Source of the DNA: Breviolum minutum Mf 1.05b.01 | Lineage: Eukaryota; Sar; Dinophyceae; Suessiales; Symbiodiniaceae | DNA length: 64,000 nucleotides | Assembly (NCBI GenBank): GCA_000507305.1 | Contig: DF239617.1 | Span: 113,801 to 177,800 of the forward strand | Direction of reading: 5' to 3' | In this document: in pieces, positions 29,166 to 38,945 of the stretch | How positions within the stretch are numbered: the stretch's first letter is position 1 | Layout of the letters: each line of letters opens with the position of its first letter | The notes under the pieces: model-generated | What the model was told of the DNA's origin: nothing | The model's input: only the letters and a program-made list of their open reading frames with translations | Databases searched by the model: none | Made by a program: the position numbers and the translations under genes

Positions 29166-31019
29166 ATGTTTGATTCCGAGGCCACCGCCAGGAGTGTGAA
29201 GCGAACCTTGCATGCTTCTGCTGGCAAGGCTGCCCATAAACCTGAGGCAGCCCAGAATGCGGAAAGGGATTGTCAACGACTTTTTACAAAAGAAGGTCTG
29301 ACACTCCCAGTTCCAATCCAGAGCTTGGAGCATGCCCTTGCAGATTCAAAGCTGATCACTACTTATCACATGAAACCGCAAGATTGGTTGAAACACTGGA
29401 TGGATTCTTGTCCAGAACTTCTCACTGGTTGGTGTGGTAGTGCTTCTGACAACTTTGAAACATTTTGGAAAATGTATGGAGTGGAACACCCGCAACACGA
29501 GGTGTTTAACCTTCACAAAGGAAACCTGAGGAATGTCGTCCCCCTTCTGATCCACGGAGATGAGGGTCGATCAATTAAGAAAACCAATTATTTGGTGCTC
29601 AGCATTGAATCGCCCTTAGGCTCGCAAGAGGATCCTAGAATTCCAGCGGGGTGCAATTGTGAATCCTTCATGGCCTCAAGGCCAGATCTGCCAACCTATG
29701 GGACATGCAACCATACCGTTGAAAAAAAGTTTGTTGATTTGTCAAGGAGACAACTCACGAACTTTAAGGGACACAGCTACTTGTCGCATTGGCTGATTTT
29801 TGGAGTTGGAGGTTGGATTTACAAGAAGCACCCGAAAGTCGTTTCCGTTCTCCTTGAAGAGCTGGCCACCAACATGAAAGAATTGTTTGAAAAGGGGGTC
29901 TTGCTACAAAGTGGTGAAACTATTTTTGGAGCCCTGGTTGGAATCAAAGGTGATCTCGATTTTCACGAAAAGTATATGAACTTAACCCGTTCCTACAGTC
30001 ATTTGGGAAGCAAGAACAAGATTGAAATATGCCATCTTTGCAGAGCCGGCCACCAACTCTATCCGTTTGAGGATTTTGCTGAGGATCCTCGCTGGGCGAC
30101 ATCGATGTATGCTTCTCGCCCTTGGAGTGTTGATGAAAGACCGGCATTGAGCACTATCCCATTTGATCGGAACAAACCTGAAATGGTAATTGGTCATGAC
30201 CCATTCCACGTTGTCAAGGTAGGACTTGCCAGAGATGTAATCGGTGGAGTCTTGATATATCTTTTGAGACAAGGCTATTTCGATCATGATGGTTGTTCTA
30301 GAGAAATCGATGAAAGATTCAAAAGGAGCCACAGCGTTTTTGCGATGTGGTGCATTGCTGAAAAGAAAAGACCTGGGCTCCGAAGCTTTTCCAAACGATT
30401 TTTCAATATGCAAAATCTTGTGAGCGCCCCTTGGGCATCATCAAAAGCCAGTGATATTCGATTGCTCTTAGAGTGGCTTATCTGGTTTCTGAAGTTGCAG
30501 AAATATCAGCCTATGCATCCACCCGACCGAACTTTGACTAACATGTTGGAAGTTTGTGAGTCAACTTTGGCGATTTGGTGCCTACATCATCACGGTCTGT
30601 GGTTGCCCAGGCCTTGTGCACAAAAAGTGTACGCATGCATGATGACAGGTTTGAGAGGCTACGCTGTCTTAAGCAGGGCTGCGATTGGCTATCGTATACG
30701 GAGCTTTATTCACAAACCTAAATTGCACGCTCTACATCATATTGCTTACCGGCTGAAGTCCCAACTTTTGAGTGGTTCAGAAATGATCCTCTCCCCCCAG
30801 GTTTTTTCCTGCGATGTTAACGAGGACTTTATAGGTCGGGTTGCCAGATTGTCAAGAAGAGTTGGTATTCGCCTTTGCGATCTTCGGGTTTTTCAACGCT
30901 ATCATTTAAAGATTGCTGCCTTGCTACGAAGGCGTTCAGGGAATGGGGTGCGAGCAGAGCTAGCATTTTCCAAACCGAAGCCAAAGAAAAAAGGTGGAAA
31001 GAAATTCGGACGAGGGTGA
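29166..31019 (+). CDS. Element gene 3: transposase-like protein (DDE, CACTA/Plavaka-like by motif order)
   Basis: 617 residues in one exon, the longest frame in the window. ATG 29166 is the first after an in-frame TGA at 29154; a short 5' exon spliced near 29180 is possible. Motifs in order: NVVPLLIHGDEGRSIKKTNY (Asp at ~132), a Cys cluster (CNCES, ~163-166), GDLDFHEKYMNL (Asp ~263/265), CHLC (~289-292), HDPFHVVKVGLARDVIGG (~344-361), KPKLHALHHIAY (~517-528), NEDFIGRVARLSRR (Glu ~553). An Asp, Asp, then late Glu after a PKLHxxxH motif is the arrangement of CACTA/Plavaka-type DDE transposases. The C-terminus KPKPKKKGGKKFGRG looks like a nuclear localisation signal. No internal stop or frameshift, so this copy may be intact. 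Confidence 0.6.
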   Translation: MFDSEATARSVKRTLHASAGKAAHKPEAAQNAERDCQRLFTKEGLTLPVPIQSLEHALADSKLITTYHMKPQDWLKHWMDSCPELLTGWCGSASDNFETFWKMYGVEHPQHEVFNLHKGNLRNVVPLLIHGDEGRSIKKTNYLVLSIESPLGSQEDPRIPAGCNCESFMASRPDLPTYGTCNHTVEKKFVDLSRRQLTNFKGHSYLSHWLIFGVGGWIYKKHPKVVSVLLEELATNMKELFEKGVLLQSGETIFGALVGIKGDLDFHEKYMNLTRSYSHLGSKNKIEICHLCRAGHQLYPFEDFAEDPRWATSMYASRPWSVDERPALSTIPFDRNKPEMVIGHDPFHVVKVGLARDVIGGVLIYLLRQGYFDHDGCSREIDERFKRSHSVFAMWCIAEKKRPGLRSFSKRFFNMQNLVSAPWASSKASDIRLLLEWLIWFLKLQKYQPMHPPDRTLTNMLEVCESTLAIWCLHHHGLWLPRPCAQKVYACMMTGLRGYAVLSRAAIGYRIRSFIHKPKLHALHHIAYRLKSQLLSGSEMILSPQVFSCDVNEDFIGRVARLSRRVGIRLCDLRVFQRYHLKIAALLRRRSGNGVRAELAFSKPKPKKKGGKKFGRG

Positions 31020-31504
31020 TTTATTATGAGCCCCCTATAAGATTAAGAAACTTAGTGGTAAAGTTGAATGCTCTTGTCCTTCACAAAAGGTAGCAGCAAT
31101 AGTTGTCCTAATTTATACTTGGTCACCCTCTCCACCGATGCTGAGAGCCCAAACTGGATGACAATGACAATCGTGGTGGCCAAATGGTGTGCGTCACGGA
31201 GTGTCGAATGTGGAATTGGGTGGGAAAGGATGGTGGTATAACTTAAAAAGGTGTTGAAATCTGTTGAATGGATACATCCCTACAACACACCTGTTGGTGA
31301 TTTTATGGCACGTTTGGTGATTTCATCTCTGGGATTTCATCTCTGGGATTCGGTTGTATGTTGTTTAAACGAATCTGATCTCATGGGTTTGATAGGCAGC
31401 TGTTTTGGAAAGATTACTTTGTGAATCTAGTGGGATAATGGGAATGTTTTTTCATTGTTCAATGTTGTATCTCATCATTTGAGCAAAATAGTGAAAAACA
31501 CCCC

Positions 31505-31592
31505 CGGGCGAGAATTTTAGCCTCAGGCGAGATTTATCCATTCGGGCGGAAAATCTGCCTGAAACCAAAAAGGCGGAAATTACAGCCTGAGG
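31505..31592. repeat. TTCGGGC repeat cluster, right flank of large element
   Basis: CCGGGCGAGAATTTTAG, CAGGCGAGATTTATCC and TTCGGGCGGAAAATCTGCC, enclosed by CCTCAGGC (31521-31528) and its mirror GCCTGAGG (31585-31592). Same orientation as the left cluster. Confidence 0.6.
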
Positions 31593-31599
31593 ATTTCAT

Positions 31600-32458
31600 A
31601 GGTATACATATATTTGAATATATTTTCATTCTACTGTTAAACATGAAACATTTCTGAAATTCTTCACTGAATTTTCAGTTAAGGGTAGCTCTGGTATCAA
31701 TATTCAAGTAGGGAACCTATCTGGAAGAATTTGAATCACATATATCACTAACTTTGAAACATCCAAAGAAAGAGTCATTTCTCTGCACAAAGCAACTTGA
31801 GGGTTGATGCACCTGATGTCAATATAACTTGGCGGTTTGTTGGTCTGATTTGTGGTTTTTGTCACGACAGTTGGTACTTTTTTGGAGAATACCATGTTGA
31901 TACCATGTTCAAAAAAGTTCACGTGAACCACATGAGGAGCAACGATTTCAATCGCAGTGCGGACCTATTCTTTGATACGTCCACGAATTGGGAAGTTATG
32001 ATCTCCACAGTTCTTAAGCACAAAAAACATACGAAAAACTATGAGTGACTCGGACCTAACAGTATAATGATCATCCAAGCAAACATTTTTCCCACGAGTT
32101 GTGGAGTAAATGATCTGATTGATGTGGCCTCCGGCCTCGGTCCATGCATATCCCATAAATGGTGATGGCATTGATGGCTCATGGTAGGTAGGGTGTGATC
32201 ATACTGTGGGGGGTGAAATTCTTCATATTAATTGACGACCCCTGGAAGTTGGTGTGGGTCGAAGTTGCCCCTGCTGGAGTCGGGGTATTCCCATCTGTTT
32301 TCAACCTAAGGCTCTTCGACTCCGTGGAGCAAAAGCGGGCCGAAGCGTCCGGTTGGCTGAGATTTTCGTCAGGGAGATGCGTCCAACAAATGATGATGAT
32401 GACGTTTCAAGGTGATAAATCCATGCGTCAAACTCGGTAAAATAACAAAAAAATGCAG
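31600..32458. other. No firm gene
   Basis: The + frame at 31797-32048 (LICGFCHDSWYFFGEYHVD) is mildly protein-like. The rest shows nothing I can support. Confidence 0.25.
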
Positions 32459-32545
32459 CAACAAAACTGCGGCAAGACTCTCGAATTCCATTCGCCAACT
32501 TTTCGATGATCCAAGGGAAGTTGATGGAGATATGTTGATAGACCG
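32459..32545 (+). CDS. Candidate internal exon
   Basis: After AAATGCAG: NKTAARLSNSIRQLFDDPRE, then VDGDMLIDR, ending in phase 2 at donor GTTTCG. It joins the exon at 32840 in phase (CG|G = Arg). The peptide VDGDMLIDR resembles part of an EF-hand, but key ligands are not complete. Confidence 0.4.
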
Positions 32546-32839
32546 GTTTCGTTTCCCAACTGGTAAATCATATCGTGGGAATTTAGGGGAAATTCCTGTT
32601 CTGTCAGGAATGCACTTGAAGGATCAGGCCCCCCACTTAAAAAGAGCAGCTCTTTTTTTCAAGCGTGACTTATTACATGTTTCACTATTTGAGATGGGTT
32701 TTTATGGCTTATTCGTTGCTTCCCTGGAAGATAGTCCCACCCCAATCGGTAAGTGGTTAGTGTTGCCACGTGAGGGACCCCACCACCAACATTTCTCCCA
32801 GCTATACATGGCTTAATACAAAATCCCAGGTTTTGGGAG

Positions 32840-32916
32840 GATCATGTGCAAGCACAGCACCGGGATTAAGGATGCAGACCTCCTTAATTTCAACGAATAT
32901 GACTTGAATGGAAAAT
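32840..32916 (+). CDS. Candidate internal exon, EF-hand-like end
   Basis: After TTTTGGGAG: IMCKHSTGIKDADLLNFNEY, then DLNGK, with consensus-like donor GTATGT. It ends part-way into what would be an EF-hand loop (FNEYDLNGK). The completing exon was not found. Confidence 0.45.
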
Positions 32917-32975
32917 GTATGTTTTCATATATTTTCTAAGACTAAGGAATTGTGTTTCCTATTCCCATTAGGATC

Positions 32976-33049
32976 CATGTATGACCATACAAAATCACCT
33001 AAATTGTAGGTAAATACACCAGTCCCATGGATGGTATGGGTATGGGACT
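32976..33049. repeat. Family F element, copy 1 (partial)
   Basis: Shares GTAGGTAAATA and CATGGATGGTATGGG with the complete copy at 38097. Confidence 0.45.
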
Positions 33050-33630
33050 GTTGGATGCTTTCGGGCCGCCAGCAATGTTAGTTTGACCAGAGGTGTTTGC
33101 CTGTTTTTACATGTTTTTACAACTTTTCTGGGAGGGGGAATCTGTAGGAACTACTATGTGATAAAAAGACCAGGCAGAAAACCAGGTGATGTTTTTCGTT
33201 TTCATTTCCAACATGTGTGTGTGTGTGTGTGTGTTGACTTTTCTTCTAGGGAAGACTCTTCAGACTCTTCATTTGACGAGCCTGGGTAGGTTACGACATG
33301 TTGCAAAACCTCAACAGGCTCATCTTTGTGGGTTCAACCTTGATATAGCTGGCCATCCGGGGGACACCAAGGTTTGCTGATATTGAATCCATTCGTGCCT
33401 CCAAGAAGCGTATTGAGGTGCAATTTTGGATGGTGATGATGGCTGCAAGTTCATGTCATATGTCAGAATCTTTTAGGAGAATTGATTTGAGTAAACTAGA
33501 ATGATCTCGGCAGACCTTACCCTAAATGGTATTTTTATTGGGTATTTCAGGTTTGGGAGTCACAGCTCTGCCAGAAGCAACCCTGTCTGAAGAAAACGGT
33601 GGAATGTTGTTTCCCAAAGTCTGCTGTCGC

Positions 33631-33708
33631 TTCAAATATTTCTTATTTTCACCCCGAAAATTGGGGAAGATGAACCCATTTTGACGATGGATTGAAACCA
33701 CCAACCAG
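33631..33708 (+). repeat. Family A element, copy 4 (5' truncated)
   Basis: Starts at TTCAAATATTTCTTATTTTC and ends GATTGAAACCACCAACCAG. Confidence 0.7.
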
Positions 33709-33830
33709 ATAAGCAAAGTGTCAAAAAGTGTTTGTAGTTTCAGATTATCTTTAAAATCGTTTCGTATGATCCATGACTTTTCAGCAGTTGTTTGGGGCTG
33801 ATTTTGTTGAGCTTCACACCATGCCGGCAG

Positions 33831-33938
33831 CTTCCGAACACAGAGAAGCATCAGGAAGCCGAGAAGAAAGCTGAGGAACAGCTGACTGTGGCAACCACAA
33901 AAGTTCAGGCACAGATTGTGCGAAGTTTGAAGAGCTAG
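33831..33938 (+). CDS. Candidate exon, charged helix
   Basis: After ATGCCGGCAG: LPNTEKHQEAEKKAEEQLTV, then ATTKVQAQIVRSLKS, ending TAG at 33936. It has the pattern of a charged alpha-helix or coiled coil. Confidence 0.4.
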   Translation, partial: LPNTEKHQEAEKKAEEQLTVATTKVQAQIVRSLKS

Positions 33939-33975
33939 ATGGAAAGGGATAGCTGGGCTAGCTCATTGATAGCCT

Positions 33976-34092
33976 GTTTCTAGGTGGTGGCAACTTGGCA
34001 ACTCAAATATTTTTGGAATTTGGAGAAGATGGGTTCCCCCATTTTGACGACTGCGCATACTTTTCAAGTGGGTTGAAACCGCCAACGGTTCT
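33976..34092 (+). repeat. Family A element copy 5, open reading frame through it
   Basis: GTTTCT (33976-33981) and GGTTCT (34087-34092) bound TAGGTGGTGGCAAC...GAAACCGCCAAC, a likely imperfect target duplication. The insert is 111 nt, a multiple of three, and has no stop in the frame that reads on into VLVDLEAAALKSRIWIYPWQ downstream. Confidence 0.65.
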
Positions 34093-34183
34093 TGTTGATT
34101 TGGAAGCTGCAGCCTTAAAATCTAGAATTTGGATCTACCCATGGCAAAGGGCGCTGGGACAAAGGGTTGAGTTTTCTTGGTAA
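34087..34183 (+). CDS. Candidate exon, possibly extended by a MITE
   Basis: LVDLEAAALKSRIWIYPWQ, then RALGQRVEFSW, to TAA at 34181. The frame is open leftward through the family A element into LIDSLF. Confidence 0.3.
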
Positions 34184-34210
34184 AAAGACAGGCCATTTTC
34201 TTATGTTTAT

Positions 34211-34308
34211 CCCCCCGAAAACTAACATGGAACCTGAAAATGATGGTGTTTAATGGAAATCTCCTCTTCCAGGGCTTCATTTTCAGGTTCCATGCTAGTC
34301 TTCGGGGG
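34211..34308. repeat. Family D element, copy 4
   Basis: CCCCCCGAAAACTAACATGG and TTTTCAGGTTCCATGCTAG, then TCTTCGGGGG. Confidence 0.75.
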
Positions 34309-34796
34309 TGTATTTGGAAGGGACCTGCTCATAAAAAAGCACTGGCTGTACAACAGCAGTGGACCCGGTAAACCTGGGCCAACATGCATCCAGGGAAAAG
34401 CCATATCCAAGTCGGGCAGCGGTAAAGGCTTGGTAGGAACCTGTTTTGCCAGGCCTGCGCTAGGGGAAAGCTGGTTCGGCAGCAGTGGAGAACTCAGAAC
34501 TTCAGTTGAACAGCAATCTAAGAACCAAGATTAATCTAAGAGTGAGAAGTAGATTGTTATAGCTGAGGGATGCTGAGGGCTTTATGTCGTACACAATTCA
34601 GCAATTCTTCACTTCAGAAGAAACAGAGGAATCAATCTTCGTTGGCATTTGTTTACTACAATTTCGTTGAGTGTTGCAGATTGAGAGATCGCCGGATTAC
34701 GACTGTCAAGTGAGTTCTCCAGAATGTCCTTTCACGATGCACTATCTGGATACCTGGATACCCATCATGGTCAAATTGATAGTATACCGAGTGAAG

Positions 34797-34977
34797 GATC
34801 TCCCCAAAAGGTGGTTGGTTTGCAGTTGGTGAGAAAAAATCGGTTCGCTTTTTGTTGGTTCCTGTAAGGAGGCAACAAATAGAGGACAGCACCAAGATTC
34901 TTCAACGTGGCTTTCGTCGCTTGCGCCAGCGCTGGCATCTTGTCATGACAGTAAAGAACTTCAACCCTAGAGAATGA
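34797..34977 (+). CDS. IQ-like exon
   Basis: After GAGTGAAG: ISPKGGWFAVGEKKSVRFLL, then VPVRRQQIEDSTKILQRGF and RRLRQRWHLV, ending TGA at 34975. TKILQRGFRRLRQRW is an IQ-like motif. A GTCATG donor-like site after HL could end the exon earlier. Confidence 0.5.
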
Positions 34978-35001
34978 AGGGACCCGGTACCGACATACCT
35001 G

Positions 35002-35085
35002 GAAAGTAGATGGCGCAACCCCCATGTATTGGTTTATCATGGCCCCTTACTAATCCACCTTTTGGGGGTTGCGCCATCTACTTTC
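35002..35085. repeat. Perfect 22-bp inverted repeat
   Basis: 35002-35023 (GAAAGTAGATGGCGCAACC...) is mirrored without mismatch at 35064-35085, with a 40-nt spacer. It lies 25 bp after the IQ-like exon. No other copy was noticed in the window. Confidence 0.85.
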
Positions 35086-35659
35086 ACTACGGTGTATATC
35101 CGAAACGCGCCGAAACGTCCATTATATCAGATCCATTTCTCCATTTCTGAAACGGTATCTTTGGATAATGGAATTGCCTGCAACTTCACTTGACAAGTTT
35201 TCACAATTGTGACTTGGGACGATTCGATTCGACATGAAGAAATGATGGATGTTTCATCAACCCATGAGGGTGGTTTTGTTCAAATTTAGGTTTCGCAGAT
35301 GAACCTTTCAAGACATGGGAAGACCATATCTAGATCACCTGTCACAGGTCCATGTTTTCAGCCTTGTATATCATCTAAACGCGGATTAGTACTAGTAATA
35401 GTAGTCCCAGTAATGGTGATAAATAGTATGTATCTATATTATAGATGTATATTATAGTACATGATCTATGTAGTGGTAGGTAGACAGGTAGTAGTACTAG
35501 AAGACTTTGTGATGAATCCAATAGTAGCTTCTCTCACACCCTTACAATATACTGATTTCCATCTTGTTGATAGTAGATGGGATGACCATACCCCAAGGCA
35601 AAGCTCTATTGGTTGTCCCTTCCAACTTAGGCAGCAGGGCCGAAAGATGGACTTTGCAG

Positions 35660-35705
35660 CGGTCGTCCGTGCTGTGAAGGGTCAGCGGAAGGCATGGGAT
35701 ATTTG
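35660..35705 (+). CDS. Short exon candidate
   Basis: After GACTTTGCAG the frame reads AVVRAVKGQRKAWDI before donor GTAAAG. A basic helix, but very short. Confidence 0.25.
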
Positions 35706-36060
35706 GTAAAGGATTTCCAATGGCAAGGGTGGGCTTGTGGTGGGATAATACCGCAATGCCACCACATGCCACCTGTATAATATTTTAAGACTTTCCAGGT
35801 TGGTCATGATATTCATGATTCACGTGTTGTATTGCACCCATTGAGTTTGTTCAAAGGCACGTTGTTGCAGGGTGAGTCGCAACAACGTGAAAATTAGCAT
35901 AGAACATCTCTGTATACATTGTTTGAACTATTTTGAACTGGTAGGTTTGTTTGACATGATTTGGGAAAACTCACTGGGAATATGGATCCTGTTACAGTGC
36001 TTTTCCCAATGTTGCTTCAACTTGGGCTATGCGGAAATGTGGAACTTACACCCCGAAAGA

Positions 36061-36156
36061 TTACCCTCCAGGGAATTAACATATCCCACCTTGGAAAAAG
36101 GAAAATCATCTTCAAATGTGATTTTTGATGGGATATGTTAGTTCCCTGAAGGGTAA
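36061..36156. repeat. Family D element, copy 5
   Basis: TTACCCTCCAGGGAATTAAC and GATATGTTAGTTCCCTGAAG, then GGTAA. Confidence 0.75.
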
Positions 36157-36443
36157 CAGCTGTCACCGAATGACAATAAAGCGGAATTGGAAGACGATCG
36201 ATCTTTTCTTTTCCGGACCTTTTTGCATCTTTTTAGGGGTGTTCGCTGTGAAAAAAATCAGGCTGTGTTTCAAGAAGTTTTTTTAATGGGCAGTTTCAAA
36301 ATCTGCATATCTTGGCAAATTATAAGGACCTCACAACAGACCTGACCTCATCCCCAGTTAAAGGTAGTTTAGGGATCTCCAAAGGGCTATCCTGCGGTTT
36401 CATGTAGGGATGGAATGTTGGGTTGTTTGACCGGATCATCAAG

Positions 36444-36517
36444 GCGACGTGTCATTTTTGGCCAGGATTGGACTTTGGAGTACTATCTGGCCTGTGGCTC
36501 CGAGGATGCTTTGAATC
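36444..36517 (+). CDS. Candidate internal exon
   Basis: RRVIFGQDWTLEYYLACGSE, then DALN, ending in phase 1 at donor GTGAGG. The frame is also open upstream to about 36408 (DGMLGCLTGSS), so the left limit is uncertain. It joins 36770 in phase. Confidence 0.5.
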
Positions 36518-36769
36518 GTGAGGCTTTTGTCTTTCGCACCCAGATTCGCGACGACTGCTTTTCCTGAACTTGGATGCCCCAAAATAATTCTGGGCACATC
36601 TTAGATTAGCCTTATTCCCGGACAGCTCCTTTGAGCTTAGTGGGATTTTACATCTAATCCACTAAAAGTTTAACTTTCAGCAGGGAACTAAGGGTTGCCA
36701 TGAATTGCTGTGGTGGAAAAGATACCTTTGAAATACCTCTAGTGTAGGTATCTCTGGGGTGAATTTCAG

Positions 36770-36880
36770 GTGCCGTAGCTGAATGGTTGAACTTGTCCGA
36801 CTTTTTGGCCGATGGGAATCCCTTTTTGAGATATGAAGATATAAACAGTGATCTTTGTGAGGGTCAATTTAGCCGGTACA
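36770..36880 (+). CDS. Candidate internal exon
   Basis: After GAATTTCAG: AVAEWLNLSDFLADGNPFLR, then YEDINSDLCEGQFSRY, with the strong donor GTAAGT at 36881. Joined to the previous exon it reads DALNR|AVAEWLNL without a frame break. Protein family not recognised. Confidence 0.55.
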
Positions 36881-37090
36881 GTAAGTCAAAGGACACGACA
36901 TGTTACATGAATTGTTTTTTGAGGGGTTGAACATTGTTGAATTGGTTTGGATCACATCTTGTAAGGGTGATACTGTTTTGCTGCTTGAAAAAAATAGCTT
37001 CGTCAAGTTTTTGCCAAGTATAGCACGCCAATGAGGTAGGACACATACTAATCACACATATATACCCAAAAGATCCAACAAAGAGCCAGT

Positions 37091-37214
37091 TGTTTCAATA
37101 TGGGGGTTTCCTAAAATGGTGGTACTCAACAACTATTGGTTTTCCTTCTAAACATGACCATTTGGGGTGTTTTGGGGGTACCACCATTTTAGGAAACATC
37201 CATATGTTTCAATA
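37091..37214. repeat. Family B element copy 3 with 10-bp target duplication
   Basis: TGTTTCAATA at 37091-37100 is repeated at 37205-37214 around TGGGGGTTTCCTAAAATGG...CATTTTAGGAAACATCCATA. Confidence 0.85.
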
Positions 37215-37410
37215 AACGGATCCCTTTTTTTCGCATTTTGGTGTGGCACCGCAGCCTGAATGAAAGACAGACCGTATCAAGGTCTCTGCCATGCAAAAGG
37301 TGGAAATCCATATCTCCAGGAACAAGGTCAGCAGCATTGGTGGTTTTGTCACAGGGATCTTCCTGGCGTTTTCCTCAGCAGAAAAACATAAGCACTGAAG
37401 CACTGACCAG

Positions 37411-37476
37411 GTTGTGCACGAAAAAGATGACATCCAGGGAATCGAAGTTTTCAAGCTTTCTCAAGATATAGTTTAA
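37411..37476 (+). CDS. Candidate terminal exon
   Basis: After CACTGACCAG: VVHEKDDIQGIEVFKLSQD, then IV and TAA. Protein-like but short. Confidence 0.3.
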   Translation, partial: VVHEKDDIQGIEVFKLSQDIV

Positions 37477-38000
37477 CGGAATTGATTTGTACGAAATATA
37501 GCAATTGAAGCAGTTTTGGGATGATGCAGAAGTGACTTCGAGGGAAAAAAAGATCGCTGACTACTGTACGTCCATTGATTACTGTTCAATCATTTTGTCC
37601 CTTCAGGCAAGGGAAAACCGTTTATGATGAGCTTGAAATAGAACGAATCCTAGAAGCAGCTTGTTTTAAAGCTTCACATGTGTAGCTGCATTCATGTGTT
37701 GTTTTTGGATTTGTTCCGGAAATTTACAAAACATTTACTGTAAGTTCCTTGACCTCATTCTCACATTTCCTCAATGGAATCAAGAATGCCTTTTGTGCGT
37801 CAAGTCGACACCAAAAATCCACAATATCCTGACAGGTAGAGAAATTGTGGCAAGGCTTCATCAATCAATCTGATGAGGGTGAGATGCGACTTCCTACCTT
37901 CTGGGCCATTTGTGAGGCCTCGGCCTCGGGATGGCCCTGGGGGTTGGGGGAAACCCAAGGGTTTCCCATGACCCACGATGGACGGAAGAATCTCCCCCAG

Positions 38001-38090
38001 GCTGTTGCTCAAGGAGATGACCGGGCAGCTGAGTTTGCTGACCTCTCTTTGGAGGACATCAGATTTGATGGTCATTTTGATGGTCATTCG
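38001..38090 (+). CDS. AAEFADL exon, copy 1
   Basis: After TCTCCCCCAG: AVAQGDDRAAEFADLSLED, then IRFDGHFDGHSK. A related exon starts after CCAG at 47103, so this is a duplicated exon type. The right limit is unclear; a family F element begins at 38097. Confidence 0.4.
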
Positions 38091-38096
38091 AAGATC

Positions 38097-38198
38097 CCAT
38101 ACCATCCATGTATGGTATATTTACCTACATATTTAGATTTAGTTGTGTTTTTTTAATGGTAAATGTAGGTAAATATACTATACATGGATGGTATGGGG
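38097..38198. repeat. Family F inverted-repeat element, copy 2 (complete)
   Basis: CCCATACCATCCATGTATGG and ATACATGGATGGTATGGGG, with inner TTTACCTACAT / ATGTAGGTAAA. Confidence 0.8.
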
Positions 38199-38795
38199 AT
38201 GGACACTTTTATCCGGCATTCATGAAAATTGATAGAGAAAATGTATGAACACATCCCTGGAAAAGACTGCAGGGTTGAAGAAAAATAGCCCAAGGGGGTT
38301 GGTCCACCAACTGTTACAAAAAAATCTAATATGGATTGAGCAAAACTCAAAAACCGGTCAGAAATTTGGGAAACAACGTCCGCTTTGAAGCACGCAATGG
38401 GTTTCTAGCGGATTCTTGCCATGGCAAGCACAAAGCCGACCCAATCAAACAAACAGCAAAGAAAATTGAAAACACAAAGTCAAACATGAAACCACCAGGT
38501 GATGGGTGTTTCAAGCATGGTACATGTTCACCTGGATCTTAGTGGGAAATGATCTAACTTGATACTCATTTGTTTCAGGTATATACTTCAGGTGGTGTAG
38601 GTTGGAACCACTGAACTGAAAATTCTTGGTCCTGTGTGCTGATTCTTAAATGCTAGTCCTGTGTGTTTTTTGTAAGTTGAAAAACCCCAGATCAGGGAGC
38701 AATTTGAGAGCTTCCATGTTTCGAAAGTAAAGATGCCATTGTGAGGAGTACTTGGAGGGTGAAGAGGATGGCCCGGTCCCTGCTAAACTTGTGCA

Positions 38796-38945
38796 GTGAA
38801 TGAGTCGTCCAAAGATATCCGAAGATCATTTGAACGCTTTTTGGTGATGGCTGCCGGCCCAAAAATGGTACCTTTTGGGCTGCAAATTCGCTTCAAGGCC
38901 AGTATTCAGAAGAAGAGGTTGGGCCGGGCCTGGCTGGTGGTGATG
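38796..38945 (+). CDS. Candidate exon, IQ-like helix
   Basis: After TTGTGCAG: NESSKDIRRSFERFLVMAAG, then FKASIQKKRLGRAWLVV. The first part has IQ-like spacing. The frame turns hydrophobic after about 38945, so the exon ends before that. Confidence 0.35.

Larger units (their letters stand above)
17557..31019 (+). mobile_element. Putative three-gene dinoflagellate mobile element
   Basis: Three same-strand genes in one block: a multi-exon gene with lysine-rich and methyltransferase-like parts, a multi-exon gene with a basic tail, and an intron-poor transposase-like frame. I recognise this set from memory as recurring in many copies in dinoflagellate genomes; that is recollection, not a search. 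TTCGGGC clusters at 15964-16060 and 31505-31592 may mark the true ends, giving about 15.6 kb. No terminal inverted repeat or target-site duplication was established by eye. Confidence 0.5.
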
